DNA from: Microterricola pindariensis
GTDB lineage: Bacteria > Actinomycetota > Actinomycetes > Actinomycetales > Microbacteriaceae
Assembly: GCF_002936985.1 (NCBI RefSeq)
Contig: NZ_MPZN01000002.1
Coordinates: forward strand, 62,001 to 126,000
Length of the DNA: 64,000 bases
Reading direction: 5' to 3'
The position numbers and the translations under genes were made by a program. This document shows positions 43,046 to 51,533 of the stretch, piece by piece; the stretch's first letter is position 1; every line of letters begins with the position of its first letter. A model generated the notes under the pieces. The model was not told the DNA's origin, searched no databases, and saw nothing but the letters and a program-made list of their open reading frames with translations.

Positions 43046-43733
43046 ACGCAGCGTGCGGGTGGTGATCGTGGACGACCACTCGATCTTCCGCTCCGGCCTC
43101 AAGGCGGATCTGGACGCCTCGATCGAGGTCGTCGGCGAGGCGCAGGACGTGGAGTCCGCCGTGCGCGTGGTCACCGCGACCGCGCCCGACGTGGTGCTGC
43201 TCGACGTGCACCTGCCGGACGGCGCGGTGGCGGCGGATGCGGCGACAGCCGTGGCGGCGGCGCCGAGCGGCGGTGCCGCGGTGATCGGGCAGGCGGCCCC
43301 GTTGGTTCCGGGCACCCGCTTCCTCGCGCTCAGCGTCTCGGACTCCGCCGAGGACGTCGTGGGCGTCATCCGCGCCGGGGCGCGCGGCTACATCACCAAG
43401 GGCAGCTCCGGGATCGACGTGAGCCGCGCCGTGCACGCCGTCGCCGGCGGGGACGCCGTGTTCTCGCCCCGGCTGGCCGGCTTCGTGCTCGACGCCTTCG
43501 GCGTGGTCAGCGGCGAGGTGGCCTCCACCGATGAGGAGCTCGACCGGCTCTCGGTGCGCGAGCAGGAGGTGATGCGGCTGATCGCCCGCGGCTACGCCTA
43601 CAAGGAGGTCGCCAGCGAGCTGTTCATCTCGCCGAAGACGGTCGAGACCCACGTCTCGGCGGTGCTGCGCAAGCTGCAGCTCTCCAGCCGGCACGAGCTC
43701 ACGGCGTGGGCCACGGCCCGCAAGCTCCTCTAG
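43023..43733 (+). CDS. LuxR/NarL family response regulator
   Basis: About 236 residues from the ATG at 43023; a GTG at 43038 is an alternative. The receiver has the acidic pair in VVIVDDHS, phospho-Asp in VVLLDVHLPDG and Lys in YITKGSS. Between strands three and four there is an Ala-rich insertion of about 20 residues (AADAATAVAAAPSGGAAV), longer than usual. The C-terminal LuxR HTH contains LSVREQEVMRLIARGYAYKE and SPKTVETHVSAVLRKL. It overlaps the kinase gene by 23 bases. Confidence 0.9.
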   Translation: MGQQQVAERSVRVVIVDDHSIFRSGLKADLDASIEVVGEAQDVESAVRVVTATAPDVVLLDVHLPDGAVAADAATAVAAAPSGGAAVIGQAAPLVPGTRFLALSVSDSAEDVVGVIRAGARGYITKGSSGIDVSRAVHAVAGGDAVFSPRLAGFVLDAFGVVSGEVASTDEELDRLSVREQEVMRLIARGYAYKEVASELFISPKTVETHVSAVLRKLQLSSRHELTAWATARKLL

Positions 43734-43792
43734 CCCGCGCCGCCCGCCGCCGGACGCCTGTTCCGCCCGCTCCCGCTCGTTGCGCCTGTCGT

Positions 43793-43908
43793 CCCGTTGG
43801 CTCGAGGGAGTCCTCCCTTTCCCGTTGGCTCGAGGGACCCCTTTTCCCCGTTGGCTCGAGGGAGCCCCTATTCCCGTTGGCTCGAGGGAGCTTGCGACCG
43901 AAGCCAAC
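43793..43908. repeat. Four GTTGGCTCGAGGGA repeats in a row
   Basis: CCCGTTGGCTCGAGGGA begins at 43793, 43821, 43847 and 43873 (spacings 28, 26, 26). Only the last continues into GCTTGCGACCGAAGCCAAC, the complete form. The array fills the gap between convergent response regulator genes. Confidence 0.8.
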
Positions 43909-43959
43909 CCCCGCTGACGCCCTCCGGCCCGAGTCGACGCGGGGCATGGGAGCCGCGCG

Positions 43960-44607
43960 CTACAGCAGCCCCAGCTCCATCGCGCGGGTGACGGCACGCG
44001 TGCGGTCACCCACCTCGAGCTTCTCGAACACGTGCAGCAGGTGGGTCTTCACGGTGGCCTCGCCGATGAACAGCTCCGAAGCGATGCGCGGGTTGCTGCG
44101 CCCGGCCGCGACCAGGCGCAGCACCTCGAGCTCGCGCGGCGACAGTGCCGGGCCCGCGGATGCCGCAGCGCCCCCGCCGGCGGCATCCGCCCGCACCCGC
44201 TGCACCAGCTTCGCGGCGATCGACGGGGCCAGCACGGTCTCCCCGGCTGCGACGGCCCGCACCCCGGCCAGGATCTCCTCCTGCGGGGCGGCCTTCAACA
44301 GGTAGCCGCCGGCGCCGGCCTCGATCGCGCCGAGGATCAGCTCGTCGGTGTCGTAGGTGGTGAGGATGAGCACTCGGGGTGCACCGTCGCCCGCTCCCAT
44401 GATCTGCGCGGTCGCCGCGACGCCGTCCAGAACCGGCATCCGCAGGTCCATCAGCACAAGGTCGGGCGTGAGCTGGGCGGCGAGCCGCACCGCCTCCGCG
44501 CCGTCGTGCGCCTCGCCGACCACCTCGATGTCGGCGGCGCCGCGCAGTAGCCCGACGATGCCGCTGCGCACGATCGGGTGGTCATCGGCCACGAGCACGC
44601 GGATCAC
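43960..44607 (-). CDS. LuxR/NarL family response regulator (DesR-like)
   Basis: A 215-residue regulator. The receiver shows VLVADDHPIVRSG, phospho-Asp in LVLMDLRMPVLDG and Lys in GYLLKAAPQ. The LuxR HTH has LSPRELEVLRLVAAGRSNPR and GEATVKTHLLHVFEKL. Its start overlaps the stop of the kinase (44604-44607), so the two are coupled. It is the last gene of an operon led by an ABC exporter and probably controls that operon. Confidence 0.92.
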   Translation of the reverse strand: MIRVLVADDHPIVRSGIVGLLRGAADIEVVGEAHDGAEAVRLAAQLTPDLVLMDLRMPVLDGVAATAQIMGAGDGAPRVLILTTYDTDELILGAIEAGAGGYLLKAAPQEEILAGVRAVAAGETVLAPSIAAKLVQRVRADAAGGGAAASAGPALSPRELEVLRLVAAGRSNPRIASELFIGEATVKTHLLHVFEKLEVGDRTRAVTRAMELGLL

Positions 44608-45959
44608 CGCTGCACCTCCCCCTTCTTGCCGTCGAGACTGCGCGAAGTGCTGTTCAGCTCGCCCCGAACTACAAGTCGCGCAGTCTCGGCGAGGGAAGGG
44701 GCGAGGGGAGGGGCGAGGGGAGCGGGGTCGGGAGTGGGGGCGAGGGGGATGGCGACGGTGAGCCGGCTGCCGCGCGGCGACGCCTGCTCCAGCCGCACGG
44801 TTCCGCCGACGAGGGCGAGGCGCTCGGTCATCCCGGCGAGGCCGAAGCCCCCTCCCGCGCCGGCATCGGGGGAGCGGCTCGGCCCCACGCCGTCATCGTC
44901 CACGGTCAGCACGACCTGTTCTGGGCTGCGGCTGATGCCGACGGATGCCGTGCCCGCCCGCGCGTGCTTGCGCACGTTGGCGAGCGCCTCCTGTGCGCAG
45001 CGCAACAGCACCACGTCCAGCTCCGCGCCGAGGGCGCCAGACGCCCCGCCGCCCGCTGCTCCGGGCGCGAGTGCGGCCAGCTCGGTGTGCACCTGCACGC
45101 CGGTCTCCCGCTCGAAGCGCTCCGCCAGCCGGTGGAGCGCTTCGGCCAGCGTGGACTCCACCCGCACCGGCGCGATCGCGGCGACCAGGCCGCGGGCCTC
45201 GGTGAGCGCGTCCCTGGCCATCGACTCCATCAGCTCGACGTCGGCGCGGGCACCGGCCAAGGCAGAGACAGCGGCTGAGGCATCGGCAGGGTCGGCATCC
45301 GTCACCCGGGCCAGCGCGCTGCCCGTGCGCTGCGCCACCATGACCAGCCCGGTCAGGCTCTGAGCGATGGTGTCGTGGATCTCGCGGGCCAGACGGGCGC
45401 GCTCGCTGTCGACGCCGACCTCGCGGTTCGCCGCAGCCAGCTGGCCCTGCACCGCCATCAGCTCGTCGAGCAGCCTGGCCCGCTCGGCGCCGGAGCGCTC
45501 GATGCTCGTGATCCAAGCGCCGAGCGAGAGGCTGAACGCGACGGCGAGCACCGAGGCGCCGAGTCCGGTGAGGATTCCGCTCGGGCCGAAGAAGGCCCAG
45601 TAGCCCAGCGTGATCGGCACGATCGTGAGCACGTTCAACACAACGGCCTGCCGCGTGCTGCCGGAGAGCACCCAGAGGGAGGGGAACAGGATGATCTGCA
45701 AGAACGCGAAGGTCGGGTCGAAGGCGATCCCGACGCCGAGCGCCACGAGCAGCACCCCGGCGTAGAGCAGCCCGGGCAGCGCGCCGTCGCCGCCGATGTA
45801 GCGCCGCCCCCAGGAGAAGTAGCAGAGCAGCACGACGGCCAGCACGGCCAACACGCCCCACTCGCCGCCCGCGTCGGGCTGGTCCCACAGCACGGTGACC
45901 GCGATGAGCAGCGCCGCGACCGCGATCATCGCAGCATCCCACCACCGTCGAGACGTCAT
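44604..45959 (-). CDS. Sensor histidine kinase (DesK-like)
   Basis: About 451 residues; tandem ATGs at 45962 and 45959 follow GTAGGAG, and I prefer the second for spacing. Five or six helices (residues 8-145) lead to the HisKA_3 segment RLAREIHDTIAQSLTGLVMV with the phospho-His and to an ATPase domain (EALANVRKHARAG, DDDGVGPSR, GFGLAGMTERL). The last 40 residues are unusual: a Pro/Ala/Leu-rich run is encoded by a C-rich tract, and ETARLVVRGELNSTSRSLD is encoded by palindromic repeat copy B. The kinase proper therefore probably once ended earlier. Confidence 0.9.
   Translation of the reverse strand: MTSRRWWDAAMIAVAALLIAVTVLWDQPDAGGEWGVLAVLAVVLLCYFSWGRRYIGGDGALPGLLYAGVLLVALGVGIAFDPTFAFLQIILFPSLWVLSGSTRQAVVLNVLTIVPITLGYWAFFGPSGILTGLGASVLAVAFSLSLGAWITSIERSGAERARLLDELMAVQGQLAAANREVGVDSERARLAREIHDTIAQSLTGLVMVAQRTGSALARVTDADPADASAAVSALAGARADVELMESMARDALTEARGLVAAIAPVRVESTLAEALHRLAERFERETGVQVHTELAALAPGAAGGGASGALGAELDVVLLRCAQEALANVRKHARAGTASVGISRSPEQVVLTVDDDGVGPSRSPDAGAGGGFGLAGMTERLALVGGTVRLEQASPRGSRLTVAIPLAPTPDPAPLAPPLAPSLAETARLVVRGELNSTSRSLDGKKGEVQR
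44633..44688. repeat. 56-bp palindromic repeat, copy B, inside a coding region
   Basis: The outer arms CGAGACTGCGCGA and TCGCGCAGTCTCG pair; the left arm then diverges (AGTGCTGTTC against the usual CTTGTAGTTC). It has the same 56-base length as copies A and C. It lies wholly within the 3' end of the kinase gene and is followed by a G-rich tract to about 44750. Confidence 0.75.
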
Positions 45960-46005
45960 CATGCTCCTACTCTGGCACCTCGTGGGTGTCGCCAGCGCGC
46001 CGAGA

Positions 46006-46038
46006 GGGGCGGATGCCGGTTGCACCGGCATCCGCCCC
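46006..46038. terminator. Intercistronic 15-bp hairpin
   Basis: The arms GGGGCGGATGCCGGT (46006-46020) and ACCGGCATCCGCCCC (46024-46038) with loop TGC lie between the exporter permease and the kinase gene. It may attenuate transcription or protect the upstream mRNA, lowering kinase and regulator levels relative to the transporter. Confidence 0.5.
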
Positions 46039-46057
46039 ACCGCTGCCGCGTGCGGCA

Positions 46058-46909
46058 TCAGGCGTCGCGCCGGATCCAGCGGAACGTCAGCCGGCTGAGC
46101 ACCAGCCCCACCACGAGCCAGCCGACGAGCACCAGCGCGACGAGGCCGAGGTCCCAGGCGCCGCTCGGCTCGAGCGCCTCGAAGCTCTCCGGCAGGAACA
46201 CGGCGCGCATGCCCTGCGCCATCCACTTGAGCGGGAACAGGCTGGCCACGTTCTGCATCCACTCCGGCAGCTGGTTGAACTGCAGGTAGACGCCGGAGAT
46301 GAACTGCAGGACGAGCACGATCGGGATCACCACGGCGGTGGCGCTCCTGCCCGAGCGGGGCACCGCCGAGAGAGCGATGCCGAGCAGGGCGGAGGTGATG
46401 ATTCCGAGCAGGAACACCCAGGCGAAGGTGCCCCAGGCGGCGGGCTCGGTCGGCAGGGCGATGCCGAAGGCGAACACGGCGACCGCCAGCAGCAGGCCCA
46501 CCTGCAGCGTGCCGGTGACCAGGGTCTGGCCGATCTTGCCGATGAAGTACGCGGTGGGGGAGAGCGGCGTGCCGCCGAGGCGCTTCAGCGTGCCGTCGCT
46601 CTTCTCGCCGGCGATGTCGACGGCGAGGTTCTGCACGCCGGAGAGCAGCATGCCGGCCGCGATCATGCCGGGCAGGTAGTAGGCGCCGACGCTGATGCCG
46701 CCCGTGCCGTCTGGCGCGGTGCCGATGTTGCCGGAGGCGCTGAACGCCGAGGTGAAAATGCCGAGCATGATCACCGGGAAGAGGAAGGTGAAGAAGACGG
46801 CGTCCGGCGAGCGGAAGTAGCTGCGCACCTCGTAGCCGATGCGGCTGATGCCGAGCGCGACGACTCCGGGGCGGGCGATGGTGGGCCGCTCTGCGGTGAC
46901 GGTGCTCAT
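46058..46909 (-). CDS. ABC-2 type exporter permease (DrrB-like)
   Basis: A 283-residue permease with six helices. The N-terminal YEVRSYFRSPDAVFFTFLFP and the coupling segment VDIAGEKSDGTLKRLGGTPL are typical of DrrB-type exporters. It is coupled to the upstream ATPase gene by an ATGA overlap and followed by its own two-component genes, an arrangement common in drug or lipid exporters of actinobacteria. Confidence 0.9.
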   Translation of the reverse strand: MSTVTAERPTIARPGVVALGISRIGYEVRSYFRSPDAVFFTFLFPVIMLGIFTSAFSASGNIGTAPDGTGGISVGAYYLPGMIAAGMLLSGVQNLAVDIAGEKSDGTLKRLGGTPLSPTAYFIGKIGQTLVTGTLQVGLLLAVAVFAFGIALPTEPAAWGTFAWVFLLGIITSALLGIALSAVPRSGRSATAVVIPIVLVLQFISGVYLQFNQLPEWMQNVASLFPLKWMAQGMRAVFLPESFEALEPSGAWDLGLVALVLVGWLVVGLVLSRLTFRWIRRDA

Positions 46910-47847
46910 GAGCGAACCTCCTGGCTGGTTGCGGTGCTGGGGGTGGCGGATGCCGCGGCGGCTCCGCCCGTGCTGGCGGCGTCGTGCGCCTTGACCAGCC
47001 CGAGGTAGATGTCTTCGAGGCTCGGCCGAATCACCTCGAGTTCGCGCGGCTCGCCGCCGAGCTCTGCGGTGATGGCGGCCACAGTGGCGGCCGGGTGCTC
47101 GCTCTGCACGGAGCGCGGGGCCCCGGAGGCGTCGCGCCAGCGGACAACCGGCACCCGGGCATCCGCCCCGCCGATCTCGTCGATGGCGCCGATCTCAATC
47201 AGCGTGCCGCCGGCGATGACACCGGCCCGGTCACTCAGCTGGGCGGCCTCGTCGAGGTAGTGGGTGGTGAGCAGGATGCTCGTCCCCTCTGCTTTGAGCT
47301 GCCGGATCAGCGTCCAGAAGTCTCGGCGCGACTCCGGGTCGAAGCCGGTCGTCGGCTCGTCGAGGAAGAGCAGCTCCGGCCGGCCGATGATGCCGAGGGC
47401 GACATCGACGCGGCGGCGCTGCCCGCCGCTCAGCTTGCTGATGCGGGTCTTCGCCTTGGCCTGCAGGCCAACGGCGGCGATCACCTCGTCGACGCTGCGC
47501 GGGTTCGGGTAGAAGCCGGCGAAGTGGCGCAACTGCTCGACCACGGTGGCGTTGCCGGTCTCGCCGGTCGACTGCAGCACGATGCCGAGCCGCGACTTCC
47601 AGTCGAGGCCGCCGCGGGTGGGGTCGATGCCGAGCACGCTGACGTCGCCGCCGCTGCGGGTGCGGTAGCCCTCGAGGATCTCGATCGTCGTCGACTTGCC
47701 TGCGCCGTTCGGCCCGAGCAGGGCGAAGGTCTCGCCGCGCTCGATGTCGAAGCTCACTCCGTCGACGGCGGCAAGGTCGCCGTAGCGCTTCTCCAGACCG
47801 CGCACCCGCACCACCGGGTCGTTGGGTGTTGCATTGCGTGTTGTCAT
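46906..47847 (-). CDS. ABC transporter ATP-binding protein (DrrA-like)
   Basis: 313 residues from the ATG at 47847. Walker A is GPNGAGKSTT, signature LSGGQRRRVDVALG and Walker B LLFLDEPTTGFDPESR. The C-terminal DrrA-type domain ends near residue 290 with RPSLEDIYLGLV. It leads the operon ATPase-permease-kinase-regulator on the minus strand. A 26-base perfect palindrome lies 54 bases upstream of its start. Confidence 0.92.
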   Translation of the reverse strand: MTTRNATPNDPVVRVRGLEKRYGDLAAVDGVSFDIERGETFALLGPNGAGKSTTIEILEGYRTRSGGDVSVLGIDPTRGGLDWKSRLGIVLQSTGETGNATVVEQLRHFAGFYPNPRSVDEVIAAVGLQAKAKTRISKLSGGQRRRVDVALGIIGRPELLFLDEPTTGFDPESRRDFWTLIRQLKAEGTSILLTTHYLDEAAQLSDRAGVIAGGTLIEIGAIDEIGGADARVPVVRWRDASGAPRSVQSEHPAATVAAITAELGGEPRELEVIRPSLEDIYLGLVKAHDAASTGGAAAASATPSTATSQEVRS

Positions 47848-47900
47848 GAACCCAGCCTGCTCGCCTCCCGGCGACCGCACCAGTGGTGGATCGGCTGATT

Positions 47901-47926
47901 CGGCATCCACCGATCGGTGGATGCCG
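47901..47926. promoter_or_regulatory. 26-bp perfect palindrome, likely DesR-like regulator site
   Basis: The half CGGCATCCACCGA (47901-47913) is followed directly by its exact complement TCGGTGGATGCCG. A third GGTGGAT half lies at 47885. It sits in the promoter region of the exporter/two-component operon. Confidence 0.5.
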
Positions 47927-48111
47927 CCGGGCGCCGTCTGGCGGTCACAGCTTCTCCCAGCGCGACTCGCCTAGACTCGAAGGGCACCCATCGGAGGGGC
48001 GCCCGCATGGGGCCATAGTCGTCTGTCTAGTACGACGTTCCGAGCTTCAGCGTGATCTCGCCGCTGGCGAGGACTGAGGCTCTTCTGACGTACTCGATTT
48101 AAGGATTTCCC

Positions 48112-49017
48112 ATGCGCGCCCGCTATGTCCTCCCGCCGCTGTCCGTCGCCGCACTGCTGCTCACCGGCTGCGTCGACAACTCGCTGCCCGAGATGACGGG
48201 CGCGGACGCCCGGGTGGCCACCGTCACGATGAACGAGGAGGCGGCCGCGCTGTTGCCGGCGGATGTCGCCGGCTCCGGCGTGCTCACGATCGGCACCGCG
48301 CCCAACTACGCGCCCAACGAGTTCAAGAACAGTGATGGCGAGGCGGTCGGCTGGGACCTGGAGCTCGCCCGGGGTCTCGCCGCGGCGCTCGGCCTGGACT
48401 CCGTGGTGCACGACGCGAGCTTCGACAACATCGTCCCCTCCGTCCGCGGCGGCAAGTTCGACATCGGGGCGTCGTCCTTCACCGACACCGTCGAGCGCGA
48501 GAAGCAGCTCGATTTCGTGCACTACTACGACGCCGGAGTGCAGTGGGCTGCCCCGGCCGAGAGCAGCGTCGACCCGGAGGATGCCTGTGGGCTGAAGGTG
48601 GCGGTGCAGGCGACGACCTTCCAGGATACGACCGAGATCCCCGAGAAGAGCGCGGCCTGCGTCGCCGCGGGCAAACCGGCGATCGAGAAGATGCTGTTCG
48701 ACAGCCAGGGCAATGCGATCAACGCGGTCGTGCTCGGCCAGGCCGACGCGTTCAGCGCCGACTCCCCGGTCGCGCTCTACGCCATCTCCAAGCTGAATGG
48801 CAAGCTGAAGCCGGTCGGGGAGACCTTCGACGTCGCCCCGTACGGCTTCGCCGTCGCGAAGGACTCCGGCATGGCCGAGGCGGTGCAGCTCGCGCTGCAG
48901 GGGATGATCGAGGACGGCAGCTACGGCGCGATCCTGGACGCCTGGGGAGTCGGGGCCGGCGGGCTCGAGCAGATCAGGATCAACGCGGCCGGAGCCGACG
49001 CAACCGCGACAGGCTAG
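48112..49017 (+). CDS. Amino-acid ABC transporter substrate-binding lipoprotein (family 3)
   Basis: A 301-residue binding protein. The lipobox LLLTGC gives Cys20 as lipid anchor. SBP_bac_3 segments include LTIGTAPNYAPNEFKNSDGE, VGWDLELARGLAAALGL and FDIGASSFTDTVEREKQLDF. AAGGAT precedes the ATG. It should bind a polar or basic amino acid. No permease or ATPase gene is nearby, so it must work with a transporter encoded elsewhere or as a receptor. The 170-base leader holds no clear regulatory RNA that I can recognise. Confidence 0.88.
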   Translation: MRARYVLPPLSVAALLLTGCVDNSLPEMTGADARVATVTMNEEAAALLPADVAGSGVLTIGTAPNYAPNEFKNSDGEAVGWDLELARGLAAALGLDSVVHDASFDNIVPSVRGGKFDIGASSFTDTVEREKQLDFVHYYDAGVQWAAPAESSVDPEDACGLKVAVQATTFQDTTEIPEKSAACVAAGKPAIEKMLFDSQGNAINAVVLGQADAFSADSPVALYAISKLNGKLKPVGETFDVAPYGFAVAKDSGMAEAVQLALQGMIEDGSYGAILDAWGVGAGGLEQIRINAAGADATATG

Positions 49018-49051
49018 GGCGGCGCCGGCGAGGGGGTGCGACGCCGGCCGG

Positions 49052-49813
49052 CTAGTGCGGCAGCACCAGCAGCACGCCGAGGGTGACCATCACCACGGCG
49101 ATCACCGCGTCGAGCACGCGCCAGGCGCGGGGGGTGCCGAGCCAGCGGCCGAGGTAGCGCGCGCCGAAGCCGAGTGAGGTGAACCAGACGAGGCTCGCGA
49201 TGATGGCGCCGGCGCCGAACAGCCAGCGGCCGGGGTCGCCGTGCCCGTTCGCGACGGAGCCGAGCAGGAACACGGTGTCGAGGTAGACGTGCGGGTTCAG
49301 CCAGGTGAGCGCGAACGCCGTCGCCAGTGCCGCTCCGAGGGTGCCCGCCCTGCCGGTGCCCGACGTTCTGGTGCCCGACGTTGCGGTACGTGCGGCGCGG
49401 ATGGCCGTCGCGCTGCGCGTCCCGCCGGCCCCGCCCCCGGTTGCGGTGAGCTCGGCACCCTCCGCGGCGATGGATGCCTCGCCCGCGCTGCCCGCGGCAT
49501 CCGCCAGCAGCCCGGTCCCGCCCGGTTTGAGCGCCCGCCGGGCGGCGAGCAGGCCGTAGCCGACGAGGAAGAGCGCCCCGGCCCAGCGGGCGACCGGCAG
49601 CAGCCAGGGCAGCTGGCCGAGCAGGGCGCCGATCCCGCTGATGCCGACCAGGATCAGCACGGCGTCGGAGACCGCGCAGAGGATGACGACGGCCAGCACG
49701 TGCTCGCGGCGGATGCCCTGGCGCAGCACGAACACGTTCTGCGCGCCGATCGCGATGATCAGGGAGAAGCCGAGGCCGATGCCGGCGAACAGGGGAGCGA
49801 GCGAAGGAGTCAC
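49052..49813 (-). CDS. LysE/ArgO family amino acid exporter
   Basis: A 253-residue membrane protein starting at GTG 49813. The first helices ([20 protein letters not shown] and [20 protein letters not shown]) and the motif [19 protein letters not shown] are characteristic of LysE/ArgO. A low-complexity loop of Ala, Gly and Thr (residues about 118-152) is inserted in the middle. It exports lysine or arginine. The divergent LysR-type gene is its expected activator. Confidence 0.9.
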   Translation of the reverse strand: MTPSLAPLFAGIGLGFSLIIAIGAQNVFVLRQGIRREHVLAVVILCAVSDAVLILVGISGIGALLGQLPWLLPVARWAGALFLVGYGLLAARRALKPGGTGLLADAAGSAGEASIAAEGAELTATGGGAGGTRSATAIRAARTATSGTRTSGTGRAGTLGAALATAFALTWLNPHVYLDTVFLLGSVANGHGDPGRWLFGAGAIIASLVWFTSLGFGARYLGRWLGTPRAWRVLDAVIAVVMVTLGVLLVLPH

Positions 49814-49907
49814 GCTCCGACGCTAGGCGCTCACCACGAATCAATCCAGCTCATTTTCTTTACGTGACATGAGCAGAACTAATCTGGGGCTGCACTAGCC
49901 TGTCCCC

Positions 49908-50831
49908 ATGCAACTGCACTCCGATCACCTGCGCACCCTCGCGGCCGTGCTCGACGAGGGCAGCTTTGACGCGGCCGCGCGCGCCCTCAGCGTCACTCCC
50001 TCCGCCGTGAGCCAGCGCATCAAGGCGCTCGAGCAGCAGCTGGGCCGGGTGCTGCTGGTGCGCTCGAAGCCGATCAGGGCCACGGCCTCCGGCGAGCTGG
50101 TGATGCGCCTGGCGCGCCAGTTCGACCAGCTCGAGCACGAGACGCTCGCGACGCTCGGCGTGGAGAGCGGCGCGCAGTCGCCGGTCACCGTGCCGCTCGC
50201 CGTCAACGCCGACTCGCTCGGCACCTGGATCCTGCCGGCCCTCGCCCAGCTCTCCCGCACCGAGCACGTGCGCTTCGACCTCTACCGCGAGGATCAGGCC
50301 CACACGGTGGCACTGCTCGAGGCCGGCACGGTGATGGCGGCCGTCACCTCCGCCGCCGAGCCCGTGCCCGGCTGCACTGTGCGCCCGCTCGGCGCGATGC
50401 AGTACCGGCCGATGGCCTCGCCCGGCTTTGCCGCCAGCTGGTTTCCGCAGGGCGTGAGCCTCGCGGCCCTCGCCGAGGCGCCGGTGGTCAACTTCGACCG
50501 GCGTGACGACCTGCAGCACGGGTACCTGGCGGCGCGGTTCCGCCGGCGCGGCCAGGGGGCGGATGCCGCTGCGGTCCCGCGTCCGCCGAGCCACTTCGTG
50601 CCGTCCTCCGCCGACTTCGCCACAGCCGTCGAGCTCGGCCTCGGCTGGGGCATGCTGCCGCCGCTTCAGGTGCAGCAGCGCGTGGCGTCCGGCGCCCTCG
50701 TCGACCTCGACCCGAGCGGCGGCGTCGACATCCCGCTGTACTGGCAGCAGTGGCGGCTCGCCTCCGGGCTGCTCAGCCGCGTGGCCGACGCCGTGGAGGC
50801 CGCCGCCCGCGCTGCGCTCCTGCCGGCCTGA
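49908..50831 (+). CDS. LysR family regulator, LysG/ArgP type
   Basis: A 307-residue regulator. The N-terminal HTH is LRTLAAVLDEGSFDAAARAL and SVTPSAVSQRIKALEQQLGR. The effector domain matches ArgP (PLAVNADSLGTWILPAL, DFATAVELGLGWGMLP). The 94-base divergent region before lysE is AT-rich around 49852-49885 and probably holds both promoters. Known relatives activate the exporter when intracellular basic amino acids are high. Confidence 0.92.
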   Translation: MQLHSDHLRTLAAVLDEGSFDAAARALSVTPSAVSQRIKALEQQLGRVLLVRSKPIRATASGELVMRLARQFDQLEHETLATLGVESGAQSPVTVPLAVNADSLGTWILPALAQLSRTEHVRFDLYREDQAHTVALLEAGTVMAAVTSAAEPVPGCTVRPLGAMQYRPMASPGFAASWFPQGVSLAALAEAPVVNFDRRDDLQHGYLAARFRRRGQGADAAAVPRPPSHFVPSSADFATAVELGLGWGMLPPLQVQQRVASGALVDLDPSGGVDIPLYWQQWRLASGLLSRVADAVEAAARAALLPA

Positions 50832-50865
50832 GGCCCCACCGCACGGGCCCGGGCATAATGGGCGG

Positions 50866-51441
50866 ATGCCGAAGATATCCAAGCCGACGGTCGCCGAACA
50901 CCGCAGCGCCCAGCGCGCCGCACTCCTGTCGGCCGCCGAGGCGCTGCTGCTCGAGGGCGGTGTCGCCGGCGTGAACCCGCGGACGGTCGGCGAGCGGGCG
51001 GGCCTGGCCCGCTCCAGCTTCTACGACTACTTCCCCTCCAAGGACGACCTGCTCGCGGCCGTCGCCATGCGCGCGTTCGACGAGTGGGGTGCCGAGATCG
51101 ATGAGGCCCTGCGCGGCACCGAGCCGGGCATCGACAGGCTCACCGCCTATGTGGCCGCCACGATGCGGATGACGGCGGACGGCCGGCACGCCATCGCCGC
51201 CGAACTGCGTGGCGAGGAGCTCTCCCCGAGCAAGCAGGAGGACATCAAGGCGCTCCATGATGCGCTGCTGGAGCCGGTGCGCACGGTGCTGGAGGATCTC
51301 GGCGTCCCGGATGCCGCGGCCCAGGCCTACCTGGTGCAGGGGCTGCTCAACACGGGCGTCCAGCTGGTGACCCACGGGATGTCGGCCGACGACGTCACCG
51401 CCAAGGTCATGGCGCTCCTCACCCGGGGGCTTCTCGTCTGA
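50866..51441 (+). CDS. TetR family transcriptional regulator
   Basis: A 191-residue protein. The HTH runs from about residue 14 to 60 (GVAGVNPRTVGERAGLARSS, FYDYFPSKDDLLAAVA). The C-terminal domain is small and helical. Its ATG lies inside the frequent word GCGGATGCC. Downstream, a repeated TGTCGG/CCGACA dyad sits between this gene and the ABC pair, so it probably represses that pair. Confidence 0.88.
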   Translation: MPKISKPTVAEHRSAQRAALLSAAEALLLEGGVAGVNPRTVGERAGLARSSFYDYFPSKDDLLAAVAMRAFDEWGAEIDEALRGTEPGIDRLTAYVAATMRMTADGRHAIAAELRGEELSPSKQEDIKALHDALLEPVRTVLEDLGVPDAAAQAYLVQGLLNTGVQLVTHGMSADDVTAKVMALLTRGLLV

Positions 51442-51479
51442 GGCGCTGATTTGGAGGCCCAGGCTTCTTGGTGACAGAC

Positions 51480-51507
51480 TGTCGGTATCTTGCCGACACA
51501 CTGTCGG
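51480..51507. promoter_or_regulatory. TGTCGG/CCGACA operator array, likely TetR site
   Basis: TGTCGG (51480), CCGACA (51493) and TGTCGG (51502) give two overlapping dyads with spacers of 7 and 3 bases. The array lies 27 bases before the permease ATG at 51534. Confidence 0.55.
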
Positions 51508-51533
51508 AGTGTTCTGACCCCCAAGGAGTCTCC

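Noticed and set aside
47930-48111. Riboswitch in the leader of the binding protein gene
   Set aside because: I can see no conserved aptamer core for lysine, glycine, SAM or thiamine; only short GC-rich helices.
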